Of a stretch of DNA of 64,000 nt, positions 36,784 to 44,937 are shown piece after piece. Origin of the DNA: Streptomyces sp. CB02261 (GTDB lineage Bacteria; Actinomycetota; Actinomycetes; Streptomycetales; Streptomycetaceae); the NCBI RefSeq assembly GCF_001905665.1, contig NZ_LIVX01000009.1, forward strand, positions 124,001 through 188,000. Direction: 5' to 3'. The notes beneath the pieces were generated by a model. It had not been told where the DNA came from, searched no databases, and saw nothing but the letters and a program-made list of their open reading frames with translations. The position numbers were made by a program, and so were the translations under genes. The first letter of the stretch is position 1. Every line of letters begins with the position of its first letter.

Positions 36784-38079
36784 CTACGCCCTGTCGATCG
36801 AGAACACGACCCGGACCCCGTCGGTCGAGTTGATCCGCTCGTTGAGGCCCCAGATGCGGCCCGTCGACGGGGCGTATCCGAGGTTCTGGGTGTAGACGGG
36901 CGAGGTCGTCAGGACGTGCGGGGCGGCGTTCGCGGCCGTCTTGTGGATGCAGGAGTACCGCGCGCCCGACGCATCGCCCGAGCCGCCGCCCACCCCGGTG
37001 GGACAGTCACCGGCGAGGAACCAGCTGGTGCCGTCGGTGGCGGCGCCCTGCATGGCCCAGATCGGGGAGGAGTACGCGACGGTGGCGTGCCCGTAGGGCA
37101 GGGCGGTGTTGGCGTCGAGGGCCCAGCGGACGACCCGGCCGCCCGCGGCGCCCGGCTTGTACTCGGCGGACACGAGGCCGTCCTGGCCGGAGCGGTCCAG
37201 GCTCAGGGAGTTGAGGCAGGGCCGGTCCTTGGTGGCGGGGTCGGTGGAGCCGGCCACGCAGGCGCCACCGTCGGAGGTGGTGACGTACTGGCCGATCATC
37301 GGCAGGGCGTAGTTGCTCCAGCGGGCCGACGAGGTCGTGCCGGTGACGCCGACCGCGTCGGTGCTGGAGTTGACCTGCCAGATGTGCCGCAGGTCGTACA
37401 CCTGGAGCCAGCGCCCGTTGGCGACGAACAGCTTGTTGCCGTACCAGACGACGCCGTCGCTGTGGCTGGAGACGCCGGTGAAGCTGCCCTTGCCGTTCGC
37501 GTCGACCGTGGGGCGCACGAGGAGCAGGTGGTTGTAGCGGATCTGCCCGCCCTCGGTGTTCACGAGGCTGACCCGGCTGAACTCGTTGGCGACATGGGCG
37601 CCGCCGGTCTGCATGCCCCGGCTGAAGTGCCAGGAGGCCAGGAAGGCGGTGCGGCCGTCCACCTTGCCGTCGGGCTGGGCGTCATACGAACCGGTGAGGC
37701 CCTGCGGGGTCCAGCCGCCCGCGTCGGTGTACGAGTTGGAGGTGTCGTCGCCCTTGTCCCAGCAGAAGCCGCCGGGGCTGAGGGAGGCGGAGAGGCCGGT
37801 GGCGTGGCACAGGCCGTTGCGGCCGGTGCGCCCGCCGGAGGTGAGGACCTCGGTGGCGTTGCGGACGGTCACGGCCCCCTGGGCCTCGACGGCCTTGATG
37901 GCCGCGTCGTTCTCGGCGAACGTGTTCCCGGCCCGCAGCTGGAACGAGGCGACGGTCGCCGCGTCGACCTGCCCGAAGGGCATGGCGGCCTGCGCCGGGC
38001 CCGCGGCCACGAGGCCCGAGGCGACGGCCAGGAGGGCGGCGCCGAGCACGGCGAGATGTCTACGGATTGTCTGAGCCAT
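36784..38079 (-). CDS. Secreted protein of unknown function
   Basis: The protein is 431 aa. The signal peptide is about 1-32 (QTIRRH basic start, AAGPAQA|AMP cleavage site). The mature part has six or more Cys, repeated Trp/Gly strands and phrases such as WYGNKLFVANGRWLQVYDLRHIW and GYAPSTGRIWGLNERI (quoted only in part below the repeat limit), which suggest a beta-propeller-like secreted sensor or binding protein. No active-site signature is recognised. ATG 38079 has only a weak ribosome-binding site. It has its own terminator downstream and lies 22 nt from the next convergent-direction gene start region, in the same orientation as the IRED gene. Confidence 0.75.
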   Translation of the reverse strand: MAQTIRRHLAVLGAALLAVASGLVAAGPAQAAMPFGQVDAATVASFQLRAGNTFAENDAAIKAVEAQGAVTVRNATEVLTSGGRTGRNGLCHATGLSASLSPGGFCWDKGDDTSNSYTDAGGWTPQGLTGSYDAQPDGKVDGRTAFLASWHFSRGMQTGGAHVANEFSRVSLVNTEGGQIRYNHLLLVRPTVDANGKGSFTGVSSHSDGVVWYGNKLFVANGRWLQVYDLRHIWQVNSSTDAVGVTGTTSSARWSNYALPMIGQYVTTSDGGACVAGSTDPATKDRPCLNSLSLDRSGQDGLVSAEYKPGAAGGRVVRWALDANTALPYGHATVAYSSPIWAMQGAATDGTSWFLAGDCPTGVGGGSGDASGARYSCIHKTAANAAPHVLTTSPVYTQNLGYAPSTGRIWGLNERINSTDGVRVVFSIDRA

Positions 38080-38101
38080 GCCACGAGATCCTAGGTGGTG
38101 G

Positions 38102-38998
38102 TCAGGCGTCGGCCGGCTTGGCGAATTCCTCGATCAGGACCGGGTACTGCTCGCCGCCGTGCCCGGCGGCGATCGCGCGGTCGGCCATCGCCTTGAACAG
38201 CTTCGGCAGTTCCGCGTTGATGCCGACCGCCTCGCTCTCCTCGATGAGGTGGGCCATCGCCCGGGCGTCGGTCTCCAGGGCCGACACCTCCGCCGGGAAG
38301 GAGCCGCGGTCGATCTGCTCGGCGTACCCCGGGAGCCAGTCGGCGACCCCGGCGGCGATCTGGCGGGCGAACGGCGCGTACGTCGCCGCGTCGACGCCGG
38401 CCGTCCTGAGCAGGGCGGTGCCCTGGAGCCAGGCGTTGAGGACGCTCCACATCATGGCGAGGCCGGCGACGTCGTACAGGGACGCGAGCCCGTGGTCCTC
38501 GCCGAGGTGGGTGACGGTGCCGAGCGCGCCGAGCGGGGCCGCGTACTCCTCGAAGACGGACCGCGGCCCGCTGTGCAGGATCACCGCCTCGGCGGTGCCG
38601 ATCACCGGCGGTACGGCCATGACGGCGCCGTCCAGGTAGTGGGCGCCGCGCTCCTGGGCCCATCGGGCGGTCTCCCGGGCCTGGGCCGAGTCGCCCGAGG
38701 TCAGGTTGACCAGGGTCGTACCGTCCAGGTCGACGTCGCCCGTTCCGAGCAGGTCGCGCACGGCCCGGTAGTCGGTGACGCAGACGATCGTCAGGGTGCC
38801 CGGCCGGACCGCCGCGCCGACGGTCGGGGCGAGCCGGGCGCCGTCCGCCACCAGCCGGTCGGCCTTGGACGGGGTGCGGTTCCACACGGTCGTGGGGTGT
38901 CCGGCCCGCAGGAAGGCGCCGGCGAGTGCCCGGCCCATCAGGCCGAGTCCGAGGACGGTCACGGGAGTAGGGGACGCGGAGGGTGTGTTGTCGGTCAT
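38102..38998 (-). CDS. Imine reductase-like NADPH-dependent dehydrogenase
   Basis: The protein is 298 aa of the beta-hydroxyacid dehydrogenase/6-phosphogluconate dehydrogenase fold. The Rossmann motif GLGLMGRALAGAF (17-29) is followed by VWNRTPSKAD, the NADPH-selecting NRT-S/K type. GAVMAVPPVIGT and SLYDVAGLAMMW are characteristic of imine reductases (IREDs), in which the Asp (or Tyr) of the second motif protonates the imine. Natural substrate unknown. Divergent from a MerR gene with a MerR-type operator between. ATG 38998 has no ribosome-binding site and the predicted start of transcription is at or near it, so the mRNA may be leaderless. Confidence 0.86.
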   Translation of the reverse strand: MTDNTPSASPTPVTVLGLGLMGRALAGAFLRAGHPTTVWNRTPSKADRLVADGARLAPTVGAAVRPGTLTIVCVTDYRAVRDLLGTGDVDLDGTTLVNLTSGDSAQARETARWAQERGAHYLDGAVMAVPPVIGTAEAVILHSGPRSVFEEYAAPLGALGTVTHLGEDHGLASLYDVAGLAMMWSVLNAWLQGTALLRTAGVDAATYAPFARQIAAGVADWLPGYAEQIDRGSFPAEVSALETDARAMAHLIEESEAVGINAELPKLFKAMADRAIAAGHGGEQYPVLIEEFAKPADA

Positions 38999-39014
38999 GA
39001 CGGCATCGTCGACG

Positions 39015-39036
39015 TTGATACCGGTGTGAAGGTCAA
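39015..39036. promoter_or_regulatory. MerR-type operator between IRED and merR genes
   Basis: TTGATACCGGTGTGAA (39015-39030) is a dyad around ACCGGT. Next to it the minus strand carries TTGACC (39036-39031), a good -35 for the IRED gene. With the extended 19-20 bp spacing typical of MerR-activated promoters the -10 falls near 39011-39005. The site lies between the two elements, where MerR proteins bind. Confidence 0.6.
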
Positions 39037-39047
39037 GGGAGGCTTCG

Positions 39048-39455
39048 GTGCGGATCGGGGAGTTGAGCCGGAGGACGGGCGTCCACACGCATCAACTGCG
39101 CTACTACGAGGCCCAGGGCCTGCTCGACGCCGGGCGGCGCGCGAACGGCTACCGCGAGTACGACGAGGACGCCGTGCTGCGGGTGATGCAGATCCGGCAC
39201 CTCCTCGGTGCGGGGCTGTCCTCCGAGGACATCGCGTATCTGCTGCCCTGCGCGGTCGGGGAGACCCCCGAGCTGCTCGGCTGCCCCGAGCTGCTGGCCG
39301 CGATGCGGTCGCGGATGCGGCGGCTCGACGATCGGATGGAGCAGCTGGCGCGCTCGCGCGAGGCACTCGCCGTCTACATCGACGCGGCGGAGCGCATGAG
39401 CGCCACGAACTATCCGCCCTTCGACGGTTCCGGCGTGGAGCCGGTGTCCGCCTGA
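39048..39455 (+). CDS. MerR-family transcriptional regulator
   Basis: The protein is 135 aa from GTG 39048, behind AAGGGAGG. The N-terminal winged HTH (MRIGELSRRTGVHTHQLRYYEAQGLL ... GYREYDED; quoted as two short ends) is followed by a dimerisation coiled coil (about 80-125). Two Cys (residues 66 and 79 region: LPCAVGE and LGCPELL) might bind a metal or sense thiols. Divergent from the IRED-like gene and most likely its regulator. Confidence 0.9.
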   Translation: MRIGELSRRTGVHTHQLRYYEAQGLLDAGRRANGYREYDEDAVLRVMQIRHLLGAGLSSEDIAYLLPCAVGETPELLGCPELLAAMRSRMRRLDDRMEQLARSREALAVYIDAAERMSATNYPPFDGSGVEPVSA

Positions 39456-39490
39456 CCGTCCCCGGCGTCCCCTCCCGCCCATGTGACGGA

Positions 39491-39513
39491 TGTGTCGATA
39501 GTTGCTCGACACA
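39491..39513. promoter_or_regulatory. Inverted repeat upstream of the PBP gene
   Basis: TGTGTCGA (39491-39498) and TCGACACA (39506-39513) are perfect complements with a 7-nt spacer, centred about 64 nt before the PBP start. No T-tract follows, so an operator is more likely than a terminator for the preceding merR gene. Confidence 0.5.
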
Positions 39514-39565
39514 ACCAAGGGGCGCTGCTTGACTGGACGGCCACCTGGGGAGGGGAACCGCAGTC

Positions 39566-41206
39566 ATGCGCAGTGGAGCCAAGGTCGCGATCGTCGGGGG
39601 CGTGTTCGTCGTCGTGGCGGGCGGGGTCGGGTACGGGGGCTACAACCTGTGGAACGGGGTCACGGGCGGTGACAGCACCGTGGGGACCAAGGCGGAGTCC
39701 GCGCCGAGAACAGGGCCCGTCACGCCCGAGGAGGTCGAGACGACCGCCCGGGACTTCCTGGCCGCCTGGGCGGCCGGGGAACCGGAGAAGGCCGGACAGC
39801 TGACGAACGACCCGGTGACGGCCGAGCCCGCCGTCGCGGCCTACCGGGAGGGCGCGGCCGTCACGGAGGCCGTCATCACGCCGGGGGCGGCCGTGGGGGC
39901 GAAGGTCCCGTTCACGGTGAAGGCGACCGTCACCTACGAGGGCGTGTCGAAGCCCTGGTCGTACGCCTCCGAACTCACCGTGGTGCGGGGGCAGACCACC
40001 GGCCGCCCGCTGGTGAAGTGGCAGCCGGCGGTCCTCCACCCGAAGCTGACCGCCGCCGGCACCCTGCGTACGGGCGAGGCGAAGGCCCCCACCGTGAAGG
40101 CCGTCGACCGCAACGGCGACGAACTGTCCCTGACGAAGTACCCCTCGCTCGCGTCCGTCGTCGCCGATCTGCGCACCCGCTACGGGGCGAAGACCGGCGG
40201 CACGGCCGGCATCGAGACCTGGATCGACTCGGGCAGCGAGGCCGTCCCCGACACCCCGGTCCTGGTCCTGCGGAAGGGCAAGCCGGGCACCCTGAAGACC
40301 ACCATCGACCCGGAGGTCCAGGCGGCGGCCGAGAAGGCGGTCAAGGCCTACGGCAAGGCGGCGGTGGCGGCGATCGAGCCGTCGACGGGTGCGATACGGG
40401 CGGTCGCCAACAGCCCGGCGGCCGGCTTCAACACGGCGTTCCTGGGCATGCAGGCCCCGGGCTCCACGATGAAGATCGTCACGGCGGCGATGATGATGCA
40501 GCAGGGTCTGGCGGCTCCCGGCGGCCGGGTCGAGTGTCCCGCCGACGTCACCTGGAAGGGCGTCCCCTTCCACAACCTGGACCACTTCGAGATCGACGGC
40601 GGCACGTTCACCGAATCGTTCCGCCGCTCCTGCAACACCGCCTTCATCAAGGCGCTCGGCCCGCTCAGCGACAAGGACGTCGAGGACAGGATCCTCGGCG
40701 AGACCGCCCGCCGCTCCTTCGGCATCGGCCTCAGCTGGCAGGTCGGCGTCCAGACCTGGGACGGCGAGGTCCCCGAGTCGTCCGGGGGCGAGACGGCCGC
40801 CTCGTACATCGGCCAGGGCAGGATCAGGATGAACGCCCTCAACGTGGCCTCGCTCTCCGCGACCGCCAAGAACGGCGGCTTCCTCCAGCCGTACCTGGTG
40901 GAGAGGAGCCTCGACGACCGGGAGTTCGCCCGGGCCGAGCCGCTCTCCCCCGAGGTCGCGTCGGGGCTGCAGACGTTGATGAGGGCGGCGGCGACGGGGA
41001 ACGGCACCGCGGCGGAGGCGATGGCCGGCGTCCCCTCCCCGAAGGGCGCCAAGACCGGCTCCGCCGAGGTCGACGACCAGGCCACGTCCAACAGCTGGTT
41101 CACCGGCTACTCGGGCGACCTCGCGGCGGCGGCGGTCGTGGAGGCCGGCGGCCACGGCGGCGACGCGGCGGGCCCGGTGGTCGCGAGGGTCCTGAAGGCG
41201 GGCTGA
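39566..41206 (+). CDS. Class B penicillin-binding protein with MecA-type NTF2 domain
   Basis: DD-transpeptidase cross-linking peptidoglycan. The protein is 546 aa from ATG 39566, with GGGGAGGGGAA upstream. A single membrane anchor at about 6-28, an NTF2-like MecA_N domain (about 55-165), a linker domain, and the transpeptidase domain carrying all three active-site motifs: Ser300-T-M-Lys303, Ser355-Cys-Asn357 and Lys496-Thr-Gly498. The SCN second motif (Cys instead of the more usual x) is unremarkable. No transglycosylase domain. A standalone gene behind an inverted repeat; related low-GC PBPs with this domain order have low beta-lactam affinity, which is only an analogy here. Confidence 0.94.
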   Translation: MRSGAKVAIVGGVFVVVAGGVGYGGYNLWNGVTGGDSTVGTKAESAPRTGPVTPEEVETTARDFLAAWAAGEPEKAGQLTNDPVTAEPAVAAYREGAAVTEAVITPGAAVGAKVPFTVKATVTYEGVSKPWSYASELTVVRGQTTGRPLVKWQPAVLHPKLTAAGTLRTGEAKAPTVKAVDRNGDELSLTKYPSLASVVADLRTRYGAKTGGTAGIETWIDSGSEAVPDTPVLVLRKGKPGTLKTTIDPEVQAAAEKAVKAYGKAAVAAIEPSTGAIRAVANSPAAGFNTAFLGMQAPGSTMKIVTAAMMMQQGLAAPGGRVECPADVTWKGVPFHNLDHFEIDGGTFTESFRRSCNTAFIKALGPLSDKDVEDRILGETARRSFGIGLSWQVGVQTWDGEVPESSGGETAASYIGQGRIRMNALNVASLSATAKNGGFLQPYLVERSLDDREFARAEPLSPEVASGLQTLMRAAATGNGTAAEAMAGVPSPKGAKTGSAEVDDQATSNSWFTGYSGDLAAAAVVEAGGHGGDAAGPVVARVLKAG

Positions 41207-41288
41207 GGACGGGGTGACCGTGCCGTCGCGCGGGCCCGTACGGGATGGGGCGGCTCGCGGGCGCGGGGCGCCGGCCGTCGCGCGGGCC

Positions 41289-41326
41289 CGTAGGGGGGCG
41301 GGCGGCGCGTAGGGGGGCGGGCGGCG
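41289..41326. repeat. Tandem 19-bp G-rich repeat
   Basis: CGTAGGGGGGCGGGCGGCG occurs twice head to tail (41289-41307, 41308-41326) in the 215-nt spacer between the PBP and YbaK-like genes. The G-runs could form a quadruplex on the plus strand. Confidence 0.7.
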
Positions 41327-41421
41327 CGCGCCTCGGGACCCGGGCGTACTCCCGCGGGCCCGTACAGGGCCGGGCCGGAACCCGGTCGCGTGCCCCGTAC
41401 ACCGACCGCTAGCGTGCGGGC

Positions 41422-41916
41422 ATGACCGCTGATGACACCGTGTCCGCCGCTCACCCCCAGTTCGCCGCCGCGCTCCAGGAGCTGGGCCTGGAGGTCGAGA
41501 TCCGGCGCTTCCCCGACGAGACCCGTACCGCTCAGCAGGCCGCCGAGGCCATCGGCTGCGAGGTGTCCGAGATCGTGAAGTCGCTGATCTTCGCCGCCGA
41601 CGGGGTCCCGGTCCTCGTCCTGATGGACGGCGCGTCGCGGGTGGACGTCGAGCGGGTACGCCAGGAGCTGGGCGCCGAAAAGGTGACCCGGGCCGACGCG
41701 AAGGCGGTCCGGGAGACCACCGGGTACGCGATCGGCGGCGTGCCGCCCTTCGGGCACCGGACGCGGACCCGGGTCCTCGCCGACCGGGCCGTCCTCGACC
41801 ACGACGTGGTGTGGGCGGCGGCGGGCACCCCGCACACCGTCTTCGCGATGGACCCGAAGTCGCTGGTGGCGCACGCCGGCGGCGCCCTGGTGGACGTCCG
41901 CGAGCCGTCGGCGTGA
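41422..41916 (+). CDS. YbaK/EbsC-type aminoacyl-tRNA deacylase (copy 1)
   Basis: The protein is 164 aa. YbaK/ProX-domain proteins hydrolyse misacylated tRNAs such as Cys- or Ala-tRNA(Pro). The conserved features EIVKSLIFAADGVPVLVLMDG with the active-site Lys, the GYAIGGVPPFGH glycine loop and AGTPHTVFAM are present. ATG 41422 has TAGCGT (41410-41415) ending 6 nt before it and no ribosome-binding site, so it is probably leaderless. Its stop overlaps the start of the EamA gene (GTGA at 41913-41916). A related protein is encoded at 46558-47055. Confidence 0.88.
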   Translation: MTADDTVSAAHPQFAAALQELGLEVEIRRFPDETRTAQQAAEAIGCEVSEIVKSLIFAADGVPVLVLMDGASRVDVERVRQELGAEKVTRADAKAVRETTGYAIGGVPPFGHRTRTRVLADRAVLDHDVVWAAAGTPHTVFAMDPKSLVAHAGGALVDVREPSA

Positions 41917-42764
41917 CCCCCCTCGTCACGCTCGCGGTCCTGATAGCCGCCGTCACGCACGCCGGCTGGAACGCCATCGCGCACGGCATCAAGGACCAGC
42001 TGGTCTCCTTCACGCTGATCTCCGGCGGCGGGGCGGCGATCGGCATGGTCACGGCCCTGTTCGTGCCGCTCCCCGCGGCCGGGGCGTGGCCGTACCTGAT
42101 CGCCTCGGCGCTCCTCCACGTCGGCTACTACGCCCTGCTGATGCGCTCGTTCACGCTCGGGGACTTCGGCCAGATGTACCCGATCGCACGCGGTACGGCC
42201 CCGCTGGTCGTGACCGTGCTCGCGGCGGTGTTCCTTCACGAGGTGCCGGACGGCTGGCAGTTGCTCGGAGTGGCGGTGGCGTGCGCGGGCCTGACGGGCC
42301 TGGCGCTGTGGGGCATCCGCGGCAAGGGCGCCCGCCCGCACTGGCCGGCGCTGCTCGCGGCGGGCGCGACGGGCCTGTCGATCGCCCTCTACACGGTCGT
42401 CGACGGCGTTGGGGTCCGCGCCTCCGGCACCCCGCTCGGCTACATCGCGTGGCTGATGATCCTGGAGGGCCTGGCGATCCCGGCGTACGCCCTCTGGACC
42501 CGCCGCGCGGCCCTCCTCCCCCAGCTCCGCCCGTACGCGACACGCGGCCTCCTCGGCGCGGCCCTCTCGGTCGCCGCGTACGCCCTCGTCCTCTGGGCCC
42601 AGACGAAGGCCCCCCTGGCCCCGATAGCCGCCCTGCGCGAGTCGTCGATCATCGTGGGCGCGGCGATCGGCGCGCTCTTCTTCAAGGAACGCTTCGGCGG
42701 CCCGAGAATCGCGGCGGCGGGCCTGATGGTGGTGGGCATCGGCCTGATGCTGCACGCGGGGTGA
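41913..42764 (+). CDS. EamA/DMT-family transporter
   Basis: The protein is 283 aa with ten predicted membrane helices in two five-helix halves, the duplicated EamA layout of drug/metabolite exporters. Motifs: WNAIAHGIK near the N-terminus, PIARGTAPLVVTVLAAVFL at the end of half 1 and RESSIIVGAAIGALFFKER in half 2, typical of the family. GTG 41913 overlaps the YbaK-type stop by 4 nt, so the two are translationally coupled. Substrate unknown; amino acids or nucleosides are common for the family. Confidence 0.9.
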   Translation: MTPLVTLAVLIAAVTHAGWNAIAHGIKDQLVSFTLISGGGAAIGMVTALFVPLPAAGAWPYLIASALLHVGYYALLMRSFTLGDFGQMYPIARGTAPLVVTVLAAVFLHEVPDGWQLLGVAVACAGLTGLALWGIRGKGARPHWPALLAAGATGLSIALYTVVDGVGVRASGTPLGYIAWLMILEGLAIPAYALWTRRAALLPQLRPYATRGLLGAALSVAAYALVLWAQTKAPLAPIAALRESSIIVGAAIGALFFKERFGGPRIAAAGLMVVGIGLMLHAG

Positions 42765-42804
42765 GGGGGCGGTGTCAGGCCGACGGCCCGTCCGTGGGAT
42801 TCCG

Positions 42805-43190
42805 TCACCCCGGTCCACCGCCCACGGGCAGCTCCGCCCACACCAGTTCGCCGGGTCCGCACTGGTCGTCGACGCCCCACTCCGCGGCGAGGGCGTCGAC
42901 CAGGGGGAGCCATCAGCCGCCGTTGGCGCCCTCGACCGGCAGCGCCATAAACGGCCTCCGCTCGGACGCGTATGGACCTCGATGCGCGGAGCGTCCGACA
43001 CCCGGTTGAAGCGGGTCTCGATCTCTCGGCCCGGCACCTGACCGTGGCGTACGGCGTTCGTCAGCGGCTCCGAGAGGACGACCGAGGCGGCGGCCTCGAC
43101 GGCGCCCCGTCCCACCGTTCCGAAGTCCGTCGGACAGCACCGAGCTGCTGTCTGGGCTTGCGGAAGCAGACGACTGAGACGTCGTTCGCA
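42805..43190 (-). pseudogene. Decayed RsbW-like ATP-binding protein (anti-sigma kinase family)
   Basis: Translation of the minus strand gives recognisable pieces of the Streptomyces HATPase_c anti-sigma/regulatory family in two frames. One frame carries SEPLTNAVRHGQVPGREIET and RIEVH (N-box region) between about 43090 and 42990. Another carries LVDALAAEWGVDDQCGPGEL and VWAELPVG, ending at TGA 42807-42805. A shift near 42900-42950, loss of the G1 box and no good start codon show it is broken. It contains a TTA leucine codon (42946 region), rare in this genome. It lies between the EamA and APC genes. Confidence 0.75.
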
Positions 43191-43228
43191 GCCGGCTCCG
43201 CGCCAGGCTCGCCCCGGTCGCCCCCCTC

Positions 43229-44617
43229 TCAGCCGTCCCCGCGCCCGGCGTCCCGGCCCGAGCCGACCGCGCCGGCCGGCTCCCCCCGCCTCGCGGCGGT
43301 GGCCGTGCGCCTCCGTGCGGCGACCGCGGCGAGCAGCACACCGACCGCGATCACCATGAGGCCCCGGAGCCACACCTCGGCTTCGATCTGGGTGGCGAGC
43401 ACGACACACGAGATCGCGCCGAGGACGGGGAGCGCGGTCGGGGCCCGGAAGTGGTCGGACTCGCCCGGGTCCCGGCGCAGGACGAGGACCGCGGTGTTCA
43501 CGATGAGGAACACCACGAGGAGCAGCAGGACGAGCGTGGACGCCAGTTCGGCGACGCTTCCGGTCAGAGCGAGGAGCATGGCGAGGCCCGTGGTGACCGC
43601 GATCGCGACCCAGGGCGTACGACGGCCCGGCAGGACCTTCGTCAGTCCGGCCGGGAGCAGTCCGTCGCGCGCCATGCCGTAGGCGAGCCGGGACGACATG
43701 ATGCCGGTGAGCAGCGCGCCGTTGGCGACGGCGATCAGGGCGACGGCGCTGAACAGCCAGGTCGGGACGCCGCCCGCTGCCTTGACGACCTCGAGGAGCG
43801 GTCCGCTCGACGCGGCGAGCCGGTCGGTCGGGACGGCGGCGGAGGCCGCGATGCCGACCAGTACATAGACGACGCCCGCCGTCGCGAGTGCGCCGAACAG
43901 GGCTCGGGGGTAGGAGCGGCGCGGGTCCCGGGTCTCCTCCGCGACGTTCACCGACGTCTCGAACCCGACGAAGGAGTAGTACGCCAGCACGGCACCGCTC
44001 AGCACGGCCGCCGCGGCGCCCTTCTCCGAGGTGCCGAGCTGGAGGAGACGGCTCGGCTCGCCCTCGCCGCGTGCCAGCAGCCAGGCACCGAGGACGACGA
44101 TGACGGCGAGTCCGCCCACCTCGATGACGGTGGCGACGACGTTCGCGCGGGTCGATTCCTTGATGCCCCGCGCGTTGACCAGGGCGAGAACCGCCAGGAA
44201 GAGCACGGCCACCCCCGCGGTCGGAAGCGTCACGAACGCCGACAGGTAGTCGCCTCCGAAGCCACGCGCGAGGGCCGCCACGGACACGACCCCCGCGGCG
44301 AGCATGCAGAAGCCCGCGACGAAGCCGACGCCCGGGCCGAACGCCCGCGTGGCGTAGTGGGACGCCCCGCCGGCCCTCGGGTATTTCGTCGCCAGCTCGG
44401 CGTAGGAGGCGGCGGTCAGCAGAGCGAGGAGGAGGGCGACGGTGAGGGGCACCCACACGGCGCCGCCCGCGTCGGCGGCGACCTGTCCGATCAGGACGTA
44501 CACGCCGGCGCCGAGGACGTCGCCGAGGATGAAGAAGAAGAGCAGCGGAGTGGTGAGGGCACGCTGGAGGGAGGGCTCGGTCGCGGCCGTCGGAGGCGCG
44601 GTTCTACCGGTCGACAT
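43229..44617 (-). CDS. APC-family amino acid permease
   Basis: The protein is 462 aa with twelve predicted membrane helices. The first-helix motif GDVLGAGVYVLIG (unwound glycine site for substrate), SYAELATKYPRAGGASHYATRAFG, YYSFVGFETSVNVAEETRDPRR and the KTV-like end of helix 8 are characteristic of APC amino acid transporters (quoted in parts). A short Ala/Arg-rich C-terminal tail lies in the cytoplasm. ATG 44617. Downstream of the pseudogene spacer; substrate not predictable. Confidence 0.93.
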   Translation of the reverse strand: MSTGRTAPPTAATEPSLQRALTTPLLFFFILGDVLGAGVYVLIGQVAADAGGAVWVPLTVALLLALLTAASYAELATKYPRAGGASHYATRAFGPGVGFVAGFCMLAAGVVSVAALARGFGGDYLSAFVTLPTAGVAVLFLAVLALVNARGIKESTRANVVATVIEVGGLAVIVVLGAWLLARGEGEPSRLLQLGTSEKGAAAAVLSGAVLAYYSFVGFETSVNVAEETRDPRRSYPRALFGALATAGVVYVLVGIAASAAVPTDRLAASSGPLLEVVKAAGGVPTWLFSAVALIAVANGALLTGIMSSRLAYGMARDGLLPAGLTKVLPGRRTPWVAIAVTTGLAMLLALTGSVAELASTLVLLLLVVFLIVNTAVLVLRRDPGESDHFRAPTALPVLGAISCVVLATQIEAEVWLRGLMVIAVGVLLAAVAARRRTATAARRGEPAGAVGSGRDAGRGDG

Positions 44618-44937
44618 GTCGCCCCGTGTCCCCTGGATGACCGGAAGAACACCCCTCCGACCAGCCCTTCACCCCCCGAGACGCGCATCCGGGTGCGGTG
44701 GAGGGGATTCACCATCGCGGAGCGCCACCAGCGGCCGACGCAAGGGAGCTGAGCGTGGTCACCCCGTAGAAGGAACGCACCACCGCGGACACGGACCATG
44801 CGCCGGGCCCGCCGGGGACACCGCCCCGGACCCGTCCCGGCACCGGCTCCGGAACGGCCTCGGGGACCCCGTACGGCACCGCCCCCTCATGAACGCCCTA
44901 TGCCCCCCCACCGCGGCCCGCGACCCGTCACCGCCGC
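44618..44937. other. 320-bp spacer without a recognisable gene
   Basis: Lies between the APC permease start (minus strand) and the SDR stop (minus strand), so it should carry the permease promoter. I found no convincing dyad, coding signal or RNA. Short open frames here are GC-rich noise. Confidence 0.6.

Noticed and set aside
41532..44456. Very long minus-strand frame spanning YbaK, EamA, the pseudogene and the APC gene
   Set aside because: Covers several genes in the wrong frame; only the short RsbW-like segment inside it is meaningful.
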